Shown one piece after another: positions 1 through 7,250 of a stretch of 9,558 bases of DNA (its first letter is position 1; each line of letters begins with the position of its first letter). The notes beneath the pieces are model-generated. The model had not been told where the DNA came from and searched no databases. It saw only the letters and a list, made by a program, of their open reading frames with translations. The position numbers and the translations under genes are program-made. This DNA is from Chloroflexi bacterium RBG_16_56_11 (GTDB taxonomy: Bacteria > Chloroflexota > Dehalococcoidia > Dehalococcoidales > RBG-16-60-22): NCBI GenBank assembly GCA_001796865.1, contig MGNQ01000012.1, forward strand, positions 12,926-22,483. The letters are read 5' to 3'.

Positions 1-628
1 TCCTTGATGACCAGCGTTATGGCATCGGCGCCGAGGTCCAGACTTATCCCCACGCTGGTAGCCTGCGCATGCCTCCGGATGTTGCTCATCACTTCCTGCG
101 CGATGCGGAAAACGGTCAGCTCTATCTCCGGCGTGAGCCTCCTCCGCTTGCCCGTGATTTCTACCCCGGTGGCCATTCCCTGGTCCTTTTCCAGGCTCGC
201 CATGAGCCGTTCCAGGGCCGGCACCAGTCCCAGGTTCGAGTATGGACGGCCGCAGGTCCTGGCTGAAAAGCCGCACCCCCTCGAGGGCCGAATCGGCCAT
301 CTCGTGCAGCTTTTGCAGGTGCTCCGTTACCGGTTTGGCCAGCTTCTGTCTCTTTCTCGTCAGGGAGTCCAGCCCGCGTGAAAGAGTCGCCAGCACCTGC
401 GCCGTATCATCGTGCAGCTCCCGCGATAGCGCCATCGCTCGTCCTCCTGCGCCCGGTTCACCTGTTTGATATAGTATTCCATGTTGCGCCGCAGCTGCTT
501 TTCCTCGGTCACGTCCTGGGCGATTACCGGCAACACCGATAAACTTGGTGATACCTCGACCCTCGCCGACCCGGCTGTCGTTGATACCCTGCTGGCTGGC
601 AGGAAGAAGTAGCGGAGATGAAGCTGTT
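1..628 (-). pseudogene. Sensor histidine kinase (PAS / HisKA_3 / HATPase), frameshifted remnant, 3' end outside the window
   Basis: Read on the minus strand, the pieces join into a NarL/DegS-class two-component sensor kinase. An open stretch begins after a stop near 628. It leads to a PAS-domain end (GITKFIGVA, then IAQDVTEEKQLRRN) and a linker helix (MEYYIKQVNRAQEDER). Next comes the HisKA_3 phospho-acceptor box RELHDDTAQVLATLSRGLDS, with the presumed phospho-His in ELHDD, then RPSIL, then LGLVPALERL. The last piece is the HATPase N-box region ELTVFRIAQEVMSNIRRHAQA, followed by GADAITLVIK at the window edge. These pieces lie in different frames. Shifts are needed near 524 (one extra base), 434-437 (one base missing) and 236 (gain of one or loss of two). 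No sensor or membrane segment is visible. Family members autophosphorylate on His and pass phosphate to a LuxR-type regulator; none is seen here. It is divergent from the transporter at 805. I call it a pseudogene, although consensus sequencing errors could mimic this. Confidence 0.82.
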
Positions 629-644
629 AAAAATCATTGAATTA

Positions 645-761
645 TCATCCTGAGGGAAGCGAAGGATCTCGGGGCGAGGTAGGTGTATTGACCGCTCTAC
701 TCCGAGATTCTTCGGTGGCGGAGTTTATACTGAACGAAGTGAATGTGCTACCTCAGAATGA
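645..761. repeat. Imperfect inverted-repeat element, interspersed palindromic type
   Basis: The left arm starts TCATCCTGAGG (645-655) and ends CGAAGGATCTCGG (660-672). The right arm, read on the minus strand, starts TCATTCTGAGG (761-751) and ends CGAAGAATCTCGGA (714-701). The arms therefore match at both outer and inner ends around a 28-base centre. The right arm carries about 35 extra bases (715-750), which include CTGAACGAAGTGAA, a further degenerate copy of the arm core on the plus strand. The sequence strongly resembles a non-coding repeat family I recall from many bacterial genomes, Chloroflexota among them. It has no coding capacity. It lies between the open end of the kinase remnant and the transporter start. 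Confidence 0.7.
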
Positions 762-794
762 CATTGATGGATAGTCTCTAATTATAATGAATAC

Positions 795-799
795 GGAGG
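795..799 (+). promoter_or_regulatory. Ribosome binding site deciding the transporter start
   Basis: GGAGG lies five bases before a GTG at 805. The in-frame ATG at 787 precedes this site and has no Shine-Dalgarno sequence of its own, so GTG 805 is the better start. A TATAAT string at 783-788 overlaps the ATG but has no matching -35 box at normal spacing. Confidence 0.7.
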
Positions 800-804
800 T
801 TTTT

Positions 805-1401
805 GTGGCACAGGTTATCGCAAAAGAAGAACCGCAGTGGGCCAACCCGGGGGCGCTCGGCCTGGCCGGGTTCGGCCTCAATACTATTCTCCTGCAAATT
901 CACAATATCGGCTGGATGGACAGCACCATGCCCCTCATTTTCGGCCTGACCGCTTTCACTTCCTACGGCCTGTTCTGGCTCGGGCTCTCGTTCAGCTTTC
1001 TTTTACAGTGGACGGGCGTCGTCAAGCTGGATAACTCCGGCCTGGCCTGGCTCTTCGTCATGTGGGGGGTCTTTACCGGATATATGGCTATCGGCACCCT
1101 CAAGATGACTTACATGCACCTTTTCGTGTTCGTCACCCTGACGGTGCTTTTCTTCCTGCTGGCGGCCCACTTCTTCGGCGCCGTCTCGGCCATGGTCCCG
1201 GGCATCGAGGGAATCTTCTGCGGCGCCGGGGCGGTTTACGGCTCCGCCGCCGTTATCGTCAACGCCAAGTACGGCCGCGAGTATTCCCCCTGGGAAAAGT
1301 CTCGAAATAGTGCTGCCAGAGATAATCCGTCTTGCGGGCAGAAAACTAAACACCGTACCCATTATCGGACACGCCGGGTACGGTGTTATTTATTAAGATA
1401 A
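805..1401 (+). CDS. Acetate uptake transporter family (AceTr / SatP / GPR1-FUN34-YaaH), damaged and probably a pseudogene
   Basis: The family moves acetate, succinate and related small acids across the inner membrane with protons and normally has six helices. Seen here, counting from GTG 805: the signature NPGALGL at 14-20 (usual form NPAPLGL), GFGLNTILLQIHN in helix 1, FGLTAFTSYGLFWL at 46-59, GTLKM, and a closing helix with the family pattern GIFCGAGAVYG. Two defects stand out. First, after IHNIGWMDSTMPLI the protein jumps straight to FGLTAF. Compared with E. coli YaaH (from memory), about 24 residues are missing, comprising helix 2 and its FYGG.AQ motif; the frame is preserved. Second, near 1281 a one-base loss moves the frame. 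The expected end, VFPLGKVSK and a stop at 1308-1310, lies in the next frame, while the annotated frame runs 91 bases further through the terminator hairpin. The natural gene end is therefore about 1310. The family call is firm; function is doubtful. Confidence 0.8.
   Translation: MAQVIAKEEPQWANPGALGLAGFGLNTILLQIHNIGWMDSTMPLIFGLTAFTSYGLFWLGLSFSFLLQWTGVVKLDNSGLAWLFVMWGVFTGYMAIGTLKMTYMHLFVFVTLTVLFFLLAAHFFGAVSAMVPGIEGIFCGAGAVYGSAAVIVNAKYGREYSPWEKSRNSAARDNPSCGQKTKHRTHYRTRRVRCYLLR
1349..1387. terminator. Bidirectional intrinsic terminator between convergent genes
   Basis: A perfect 12-bp stem, AACACCGTACCC (1349-1360) with GGGTACGGTGTT (1376-1387), encloses a 15-base loop. On the minus strand it is followed by TTTAGTTTTC, a good U-rich tail for the peptide operon that ends at 1420. 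On the plus strand it is followed by ATTTATTAAG, a weaker tail for the transporter. The annotated frame of the transporter passes through this hairpin, which supports the view that its true stop was upstream at 1310. Confidence 0.85.
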
Positions 1402-1419
1402 AAAGACGCTTCAGAAACC

Positions 1420-2430
1420 CTAGAACGTCCGTTTGTAGCCGGGGACCCTGATGCACGCCACCTCGTGTCCCTCGCCGACGTCCTGGAGGCCGGGCACGCC
1501 CTGGCTGCACTCGGGAATTGCCACGAAACAGCGCGGATGAAAACTGCATCCCGGCGGCGGGTTCAGCGGACTGGGCACCTCCCCCTTCAATATAATCCTT
1601 TCGCGGGTCGACTCCACCACCGGGTCGGCGATGGGCACCGCCGAAAGCAGCGCCCGGGTATAGGGGTGCAGCGGGTTTTCGTAGAGCACGCGGGACTTGC
1701 ATATTTCCACGATTCGCCCCAGGTACATCACCGCCACGCGATCGCTGATATGGCGTACCACGGACAGGTCGTGGGCGATAAACAGGTAGCTCAGGCCCGC
1801 ACTCTTGGACTGCAGCTCTTCCAGCAGGTTGATAATCTGCGCCTGGATGGAGACATCGAGCGCGGAGATAGGCTCATCGCAGACGATCAGGTGGGGACTG
1901 CAGGCCAGGGCCCGTGCTACCCCGATGCGTTGTCTCTGGCCGCCGGAAAACTCATGCGGGAAGCGGTCGGACATGGACGAGTCGAGTCCCACGATACGGA
2001 AGAGCTGTTCCACCCTCTCCCGGTAATCGCTCTTGGCCATCGTCACTTTGTGTATTAGCAGCGGCTCGCCGACGATGCTGCCGGCGCTCTGGCGGGGGTC
2101 CAGCGAAGAATAGGGGTCCTGGAAGATAAGCGCCATGTTCCGCCGGACGTCGCGCAGCTTTTTCTCCGGGAACCCGGCTATGTCCTGCCCGTTAAAGACA
2201 ATCTCGCCGGCGGAAGGCCGGTAGAGCCCCAGGACGCAGCGGCCGATGGTGGTCTTGCCGCAGCCGCTTTCGCCCACCAGCCCCATGGTCTCGCCCCTTT
2301 TCAGCTTGAAAGCGACGCCGTCGACGGCCTTGACATCCGCCACCTTGCGGCGCAGCAGTCCCCGCGTCACCGGGAAATACATCTTCAGGTCTTTGACATC
2401 CAGGATAGTGTCATCGTTTTTTTGATTCAC
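1420..2430 (-). CDS. oppF: Oligopeptide/dipeptide ABC transporter ATP-binding protein, OppF/DppF type
   Basis: This is the second nucleotide-binding subunit of the peptide importer (336 residues, usual for the family). It sits on the cytoplasmic face and drives uptake by ATP hydrolysis with OppD. Motifs: Walker A GESGCGKTT at 53-61, Q-loop FQDPYSSLDPR at 103-113, ABC signature FSGGQRQR at 161-168, Walker B LIVCDE at 181-186, and the H-loop His at 220. The C-terminal oligopeptide-transporter extension contains ENPLHPYTRALLSAVP and then Cys295, Cys301, Cys308 and Cys326. That spacing resembles the Cys-rich tail known to hold a [4Fe-4S] cluster in some DppD-type ATPases. The start is GTG (2428-2430), with AGAGGTGA six bases upstream. 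It overlaps the end of oppD by 20 bases, implying translational coupling. It is the last gene of the operon, followed by the terminator at 1349-1387. The peptide type cannot be read from the sequence. Confidence 0.96.
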   Translation of the reverse strand: MNQKNDDTILDVKDLKMYFPVTRGLLRRKVADVKAVDGVAFKLKRGETMGLVGESGCGKTTIGRCVLGLYRPSAGEIVFNGQDIAGFPEKKLRDVRRNMALIFQDPYSSLDPRQSAGSIVGEPLLIHKVTMAKSDYRERVEQLFRIVGLDSSMSDRFPHEFSGGQRQRIGVARALACSPHLIVCDEPISALDVSIQAQIINLLEELQSKSAGLSYLFIAHDLSVVRHISDRVAVMYLGRIVEICKSRVLYENPLHPYTRALLSAVPIADPVVESTRERIILKGEVPSPLNPPPGCSFHPRCFVAIPECSQGVPGLQDVGEGHEVACIRVPGYKRTF

Positions 2431-3415
2431 TTGGCTTCACCTCTGTATTAGCGTAGCACCTGATAAAATGGTCTCCGTTCACCGGAGTGAGTTCGGGCCA
2501 TGGCTCCTTGTAGCACTTTTCTATCTTGTAAGAACATCTCGGCAGGAACGCGCAGGTCGCCGGCATGTTGATCAGGTTGGGCGGCAGGCCTTCGATGGGG
2601 ACGAGCTTCGTGCCTTCTTCTTCATCCAGCCGCGGGATGCACTTGAGCAGGCCGATGGTGTAAGGATGGCGGGGCTTGGCGAAAATATCCTTGGTCATGC
2701 CTGATTCCACGATGCGCCCGGCATACATGATGTAAATTCTCTGGGCGTACCGGGCGACAACGCCCAGGTTGTGCGTCACGATAACCAGCGAGGTGCGGAA
2801 GCGCTCCACCATGTCCCTCATCATCTCCAGGAGCTGCGCCTGAGTGGTGACGTCCAGCGCCGTGGTGGGCTCGTCGGCGATGAGGATTTTGGGATTGCAG
2901 GACAGCCCCATCGCAATCATCACGCGCTGCCGCATGCCCCCGGAAAAATGGTGTGGGTAATCGTCGATGCGGCTATCAGCCGCGGGTATGCCCACCAGTC
3001 CCATCAGCTCGATGGCCCGCTTGCGGGCGGCATCGGCGCTCATTTTCATATGGATGACCAGCATTTCGGTAAGTTGCTGGCCGATGGTCAGGACCGGATT
3101 GAGCGAGGTCATCGGCTCCTGGAAGATCATCGCTATCTTGGCGCCGCGCACCGAGCGCATCTGTGGTCCGTTAGCCTGGTAGTCGAGGAGGTTTTGTCCA
3201 TCGAAGATCACCTCGCCGCCGGCTATTTTGCCCGGCGCACTGATGAGCTGCATCACCGAAAGCTGGCTCACGGACTTACCGCAGCCGCTCTCCCCCACCA
3301 GCCCGACGATTTCCTGTTCGTTAATATAATAGGAAACGCCGTCGCAGGCTTTGACCACGCCGCTTTCGGTGTTGAACTGGGTAACCAGGCCGTTTACTCT
3401 CAATAGTTCCGTCAT
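2411..3415 (-). CDS. oppD: Oligopeptide/dipeptide ABC transporter ATP-binding protein, OppD/DppD type
   Basis: This is the first nucleotide-binding subunit (334 residues), partner of OppF in hydrolysing ATP for peptide import. Motifs: Walker A GESGCGKS at 41-48, Q-loop FQEPMTSLNP at 98-107, signature FSGGMRQR at 157-164 (the M after SGG is typical of OppD and separates it from OppF), Walker B ILIADEPTTALD at 177-188, and the H-loop His at 215. The C-terminal extension has RHPYTIGLLKCIPRL and then Cys288, Cys294, Cys301 and Cys320, the spacing of the [4Fe-4S]-binding tail described for some DppD proteins. Whether a cluster is bound here is inference. The start is ATG at 3413-3415, with AAGGA nine bases upstream, 16 bases after the oppC stop. 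The gene is intact. Confidence 0.96.
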   Translation of the reverse strand: MTELLRVNGLVTQFNTESGVVKACDGVSYYINEQEIVGLVGESGCGKSVSQLSVMQLISAPGKIAGGEVIFDGQNLLDYQANGPQMRSVRGAKIAMIFQEPMTSLNPVLTIGQQLTEMLVIHMKMSADAARKRAIELMGLVGIPAADSRIDDYPHHFSGGMRQRVMIAMGLSCNPKILIADEPTTALDVTTQAQLLEMMRDMVERFRTSLVIVTHNLGVVARYAQRIYIMYAGRIVESGMTKDIFAKPRHPYTIGLLKCIPRLDEEEGTKLVPIEGLPPNLINMPATCAFLPRCSYKIEKCYKEPWPELTPVNGDHFIRCYANTEVKPSESKKR

Positions 3416-3431
3416 AATTTTATTCCTTATC

Positions 3432-4328
3432 TTATAATAAGCCCCTCAGGCGGGGATCCAGGGCGTCTCTCAGGCCGTCACCCACCATGTTGAAGGCGAA
3501 GACGACCAGCATGATTGCTACTCCCGGGGCGATCGTCAGGATGGGGCTCGTCCGCAAGAACCGCGAGCCGTCGGTGACCATCGCCCCCCAGGCCGCTCCC
3601 GGCGGTTTGATGCCTATTCCGAGGAAGCTGAGGCCGGCCTCGGCCAGGATAATGCCGCCCAGCTGGAGGGTCACCAGCACGATCATCGGCGGCAGGGCGT
3701 TGGGTAAAATGTGCCTCACCATGGCCCGCCAGTTGGACGCGCCGATAGACCGTTCGGCCATGATATAATCATTTTCCCGGATACTCAGCGTCAGGCCGTT
3801 CATTACCCTGGCGTACCCGGGAAGCGACGCCACGCTCAGGGCGATAATCACGTTTTGTATGCCGCCCCCCAGTACCGCCGCCAGCAGCATGGCCAGGACG
3901 AGCATCGGGAAACACATGAGCGAGTCCATTATTCTCATGATTACCATGCTGGGTATTCCGCCGAAAAATCCGGCCGCCAGCCCCAGGGTGACTCCGATGA
4001 CGGCGGACGTGATGACCGTAATGAAACCTACCATGAGAGCTGTCCTGGTCCCGAAGATAAGACGGCTCAGCGTGTCCCGGCCCTGAATATCCGTCCCCAG
4101 CCAGTGCTTGCCGCTGGGCTGCTGGAGTGAGTCCGGGAGAACGTTCTTGTAAGGATCAAAAGGGGCCAGCAGGCCAGCGAAAAGCGCCGTGATAACCAGC
4201 AGGAGAAACACAACCAGGCCGAAGATGACTATCTTGCGTTGTAAAAATACTTTCCAGAAACGCCGCCATTCGTTGACGCGGGGTGGGGCTTCCTGGAATC
4301 CTTCCTCAGGTTTTCGTTGTTCGACCAT
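3432..4328 (-). CDS. oppC: Peptide ABC transporter permease, OppC/DppC type
   Basis: This is one of two membrane permease subunits forming the peptide channel (298 residues from ATG 4328). A cytoplasmic N-terminus leads into WRRFWKVFLQRKIVIFGLVVFLL, the OppC N-terminal helix. Next is the family hallmark HWLGTDIQGRDTLSRLIFGTRTAL at about 75-98. Several membrane segments follow. The EAA coupling loop is AERSIGASNWRAMVRHILPN at 191-210, the contact with the ATPases, and the end is GDGLRDALDPRLRG. I chose ATG 4328 because AGGAG precedes it by 10 bases, just across the oppB stop. An in-frame TTG at 4367 would add 13 residues, but lies inside the oppB end and lacks a comparable site. The 13-base gap to oppB and 16-base gap to oppD fit one transcript. 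Confidence 0.94.
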   Translation of the reverse strand: MVEQRKPEEGFQEAPPRVNEWRRFWKVFLQRKIVIFGLVVFLLLVITALFAGLLAPFDPYKNVLPDSLQQPSGKHWLGTDIQGRDTLSRLIFGTRTALMVGFITVITSAVIGVTLGLAAGFFGGIPSMVIMRIMDSLMCFPMLVLAMLLAAVLGGGIQNVIIALSVASLPGYARVMNGLTLSIRENDYIMAERSIGASNWRAMVRHILPNALPPMIVLVTLQLGGIILAEAGLSFLGIGIKPPGAAWGAMVTDGSRFLRTSPILTIAPGVAIMLVVFAFNMVGDGLRDALDPRLRGLL

Positions 4329-4341
4329 CTCAAAAAGTCTC

Positions 4342-5301
4342 CTAGCCGTACCGAATCCTGGGGTCAAGCCAGCCGTAGGAAATGTCCACCAGCAGGTTGG
4401 AAATCAATATTATGCTGGCGATTATCAGGGCGCTGGACTGCATGACGATGTAGTCCTGGGCGAAGATACTCGTCACCAGTAGCCTGCCCATGCCCGGGAT
4501 GGCGAAAACCGTCTCCACCAGCACTGAACCTGCGAAAATTACGCCGATGCCCATGCCCAGCAGGGTGACCACCGGGATAAGGCCGTTCTTCAGGGCGTGT
4601 TTCATGATGACAGTGCGTTCTCTCAGTCCCTTTGACCAGGCCGTCCGGATATAGTCCTGGCGGGTTACCTCGAGCATGCTCGAACGCATGATTCTCGCAG
4701 TTGTCGCCAGTCCGGTGACGGACATCGCGAATACCGGCATGATTATCTGCCTCAGGTTCAGCCAGAAATCCTCAAACGGAGACGTGTAGCCGGCTATCTC
4801 CAGCCAGCCGAGGTTGAGTCCGAAAGCGAACATCAGCAGGTAGCCGAGCCAGAAAACGGGGATGCACACGCCTATGTTAGCCAGTGTCGTCGAAACGGAG
4901 TCTATCCAGGTGCCGCGCCTGATAGCGGCGGCCAGCCCCATCAGTGTCCCGACAATAACGTTGATAATCAGTGCCAGGATACCCAGGTGCAGGGTAATCG
5001 GGAGGCGGTCGGCAAAAAGCGTGCTTACCTCCTCGCGGTAGTTCATCGATTCGCCGAAGTCGCCCTTGAGTATATTCCCGAACCACCTGAAGTACTGCAC
5101 CATGAGCGGCAGGTCCAGGCCGTAGTCATGGCGCATCCTGTCCAGCTGTTCCTGGGTGATTTCACCTTGCTGAGCTTGCTGGCCGAGGAAAATATATATG
5201 GGGTCGCCGGGCAGCAGGCGGACGGAAAAGAAAACAATGAGGGAAACGAGAATGAGAATGATTACGGCTATTAGCAGCCTTCGTATGATGTATGCGCCCA
5301 T
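4342..5301 (-). CDS. oppB: Peptide ABC transporter permease, OppB/DppB type
   Basis: This is the partner permease of OppC (319 residues, normal length). An N-terminal helix MGAYIIRRLLIAVIILILVS leads into the conserved RLLPGDP at 28-34. The periplasmic stretch contains YGLDLPLMVQYFRWFGNILK. The remaining helices follow, with the EAA-type cytoplasmic loop RTAWSKGLRERTVIMKHALK at 219-238, then NGLIPVVTLLG. The conserved end VETVFAIPGMGRL...D.SYGWLDPRIRYG is present. The ATG at 5299-5301 is preceded by GAGGA ten bases upstream. It is the first gene after a 186-base gap containing a hairpin, so its expression relative to the binding protein may be set there. Confidence 0.95.
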   Translation of the reverse strand: MGAYIIRRLLIAVIILILVSLIVFFSVRLLPGDPIYIFLGQQAQQGEITQEQLDRMRHDYGLDLPLMVQYFRWFGNILKGDFGESMNYREEVSTLFADRLPITLHLGILALIINVIVGTLMGLAAAIRRGTWIDSVSTTLANIGVCIPVFWLGYLLMFAFGLNLGWLEIAGYTSPFEDFWLNLRQIIMPVFAMSVTGLATTARIMRSSMLEVTRQDYIRTAWSKGLRERTVIMKHALKNGLIPVVTLLGMGIGVIFAGSVLVETVFAIPGMGRLLVTSIFAQDYIVMQSSALIIASIILISNLLVDISYGWLDPRIRYG

Positions 5302-5429
5302 TTATACCAGGTCCTCGCTTCGGGTATTTTCCGGGCTAAATTGTGTGATAAGCCACCATCGCCGGCCCCTGGAGACGCCTCGTAACGGGGCGGGTAATAT
5401 CATCTGTTTTGAAACACTATTAACATGGT

Positions 5430-5471
5430 GCTGGGTGGTCCGTCCAGGTACACCCTTTCGAACCACCCAGC
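5430..5471 (-). terminator. Intercistronic hairpin between binding protein and permeases
   Basis: GCTGGGTGGT (5430-5439) pairs perfectly with ACCACCCAGC (5462-5471) around a 22-base loop. It begins 17 bases downstream of the binding-protein stop. On the minus strand the stem is followed by ACCATGTTAATAGTGTTT, only moderately U-rich. It therefore looks like a leaky terminator or an mRNA-stabilising stem rather than a full stop. Such hairpins commonly allow a binding protein to be made in excess over its permeases; that role here is inferred. A smaller 7-bp hairpin with a TAA loop lies at 5376-5392. Nothing else is seen in the 5302-5487 gap. Confidence 0.6.
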
Positions 5472-5487
5472 TATTATACCACTTCGT

Positions 5488-7197
5488 CTAGTGCTTTTCC
5501 ATCCAGATTAGTTCCATCTGCCAGCGCACAAAACCTTGCTGGAACTGTTGGCTGTGGACATATGACTGTGCCATGGAAGCGGAAGGAATCTGGTAGACGG
5601 GGATGAGTCTGGCCTCGTCGTTCATGTATTTGAAGGCCTTCTCGGTGGCTATCTTCTGGCCGGCGGCATCGGGATATGACTTGGCCTCGTCATCTATCAC
5701 CTTCTGCTCCTCGGTGCGGCCCAGGTACCTGACGTTCGCGAACGGGTCGGTACTGAACCACCTCATGTAGGTCAGCAGGTTGGTGATGTCCATGCCGGAG
5801 AAGTAGAAGGCCAGCCCCGGTTGCGGCGAGCCCCATACCAGTCCGGCTAATCTGCCCGGATCGGCGATATCAAGCGTGGTCTCGATGCCCGCGGCATCGA
5901 GGTATCCTTTTATGGCGGTGCCGGCATCCTGCGCGGCGGTATCGTTACCGATTAGCAGCGTGGTTTTGTAGCCGTTAGGATAGCCGGCTTTGGCCAGGTA
6001 CTCCTTGGCCTTGGCTACGTCGTACCTACGCTCCGGGTAGTTCGGGTCGTAGCCCCACTCACCGGGTGGTGCCAGCTGGTACAGAGGCGGATACAGGCCG
6101 GCGCCAAGGGCCTGGGCGATGGCCGCTTTATCCAGGGCATATTCCAGGGCATAGCGCAGGTCGCGGTTGTTCCAATCTGAAGCCGGGTCTGACGTGTTGG
6201 GGTAGATGTCCATGACCAGGCCTACCCAGCCGCTGATTCTCTTGAAGCCCTTGTCCAGCAGTTCCTTCTGGTCGCGTGCCGTGGCGGCCATCCAGTAGTC
6301 CGCCTGTCCGGCTTCCATCAGCGCCCTGGCGGTCACGGCATCAGGAATGTAGCGGTAGTAGACGCCATCGAGATAGGGCAGACCCTTGTCTTTCTGCCAG
6401 TAGTCATCGAATCTCGTCCACTCCATGTGGTTGTCCCTGACCCATTCCACCAGCTTGAAGGGACCCGCGCCGACCACGTTCGTTTCCTGCCATTCACGCT
6501 GTACAACCGGGTCGGTGCTCCCGCCCGTGCCCTTGACAAAGGCATCCATAGAAGTCGGGAAGAACCATACCCAGTTCTGTATCAACATGTTGGAGTAAGA
6601 TTTGAACCGCAGTTCATAGGTATAGTCGTCGATTTTAGCCATACCATCGAAGAGGTTGAGGCCCCAGAAACGCCCGGTGTCAATAGTGTACTGGTGCCAG
6701 AACAAGCAGACATCGGCGGTCATCTCGGTCCCGTCATGGAACTTAACGCCTTTCCTGAGGTGGATGACCAACCTCTTGCCGGCGAGGTCTTCATCAACAG
6801 ACGTTGCCAGTACCGGCTCCAGGCCGTTACCCTTGGACCTGTCAGCGGCAGCGTCCAGCAGGGCGTTCATGCCCGGGAATGTCGCTGCGAGGTCACCGGG
6901 GCCGCCCCGGGGGCCGCCCAGTACCGTCGGGCCGGCGGGGGTGATGATTCTGAGGATGCCGCCACGTACCGGCTGCGGTGCTGTCGGAGTTGGCTGAGGT
7001 GCGGTGGTGGACGTAGGTGGTTTCGTGGTGGTGGCCGTCGGTTGCGGGGCGGTAGTGGTTGTCGTCGGCTGGTTGATAATTACGGTCGGTTGTGAGGTTA
7101 CCGTCGGCGCTGTGGTTTCTTCTTCAGCGCAACTGGTAATCAGCATGCTGGCAACAATGATGACCACCAGCGCCAGAAAGACTAAACCTTTTTTCAT
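5488..7197 (-). CDS. oppA: Peptide ABC transporter substrate-binding lipoprotein (SBP_bac_5 family)
   Basis: This is the extracytoplasmic receptor that captures peptides and delivers them to OppBC (569 residues). Residues 1-22 are a lipoprotein signal (KK, hydrophobic core, lipobox ITSC with the lipidated Cys23). Residues 24-76 form a low-complexity Thr/Pro/Gln linker with TTAPQPT seen twice, a flexible tether. The folded part starts near RGGILRI at 78. It contains the family signature KGVKFHDGTEMTADV at 149-163 and then VGAGPFKLVEW. Later it has NNRDLRYALEYALDK, typical of cluster 5 (peptide/nickel) binding proteins, and YDVAKAKEYLAKAGYPNGY. After the signature the usual DVVFSL is DVCLFWHQY. 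The ATG at 7195-7197 is preceded by AAGGAGG. It is the first gene of the operon, behind the strong promoter at 7401-7430. The ligand is unknown; another oligomeric solute is possible. The gene symbol is at family level. Confidence 0.93.
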   Translation of the reverse strand: MKKGLVFLALVVIIVASMLITSCAEEETTAPTVTSQPTVIINQPTTTTTAPQPTATTTKPPTSTTAPQPTPTAPQPVRGGILRIITPAGPTVLGGPRGGPGDLAATFPGMNALLDAAADRSKGNGLEPVLATSVDEDLAGKRLVIHLRKGVKFHDGTEMTADVCLFWHQYTIDTGRFWGLNLFDGMAKIDDYTYELRFKSYSNMLIQNWVWFFPTSMDAFVKGTGGSTDPVVQREWQETNVVGAGPFKLVEWVRDNHMEWTRFDDYWQKDKGLPYLDGVYYRYIPDAVTARALMEAGQADYWMAATARDQKELLDKGFKRISGWVGLVMDIYPNTSDPASDWNNRDLRYALEYALDKAAIAQALGAGLYPPLYQLAPPGEWGYDPNYPERRYDVAKAKEYLAKAGYPNGYKTTLLIGNDTAAQDAGTAIKGYLDAAGIETTLDIADPGRLAGLVWGSPQPGLAFYFSGMDITNLLTYMRWFSTDPFANVRYLGRTEEQKVIDDEAKSYPDAAGQKIATEKAFKYMNDEARLIPVYQIPSASMAQSYVHSQQFQQGFVRWQMELIWMEKH

Positions 7198-7250
7198 TAT
7201 CTGTTTATGCCTCCTTCTTTAATATTTTTAATCTATATATCCTTACGGAC

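Noticed and set aside
783..788. TATAAT as a -10 box for the acetate-type transporter
   Set aside because: No -35 box at 16-18 base spacing, and transcription would start on the Shine-Dalgarno sequence; treated as chance.
4329..4367. TTG start adding 13 residues to OppC
   Set aside because: The added residues lie inside the end of oppB and there is no good ribosome site, whereas ATG 4328 has AGGAG at proper distance.
6427..7095. Open frame of 222 codons on the plus strand
   Set aside because: It is antisense to the binding lipoprotein; its composition follows the Thr/Pro linker read backwards and no family is recognised.
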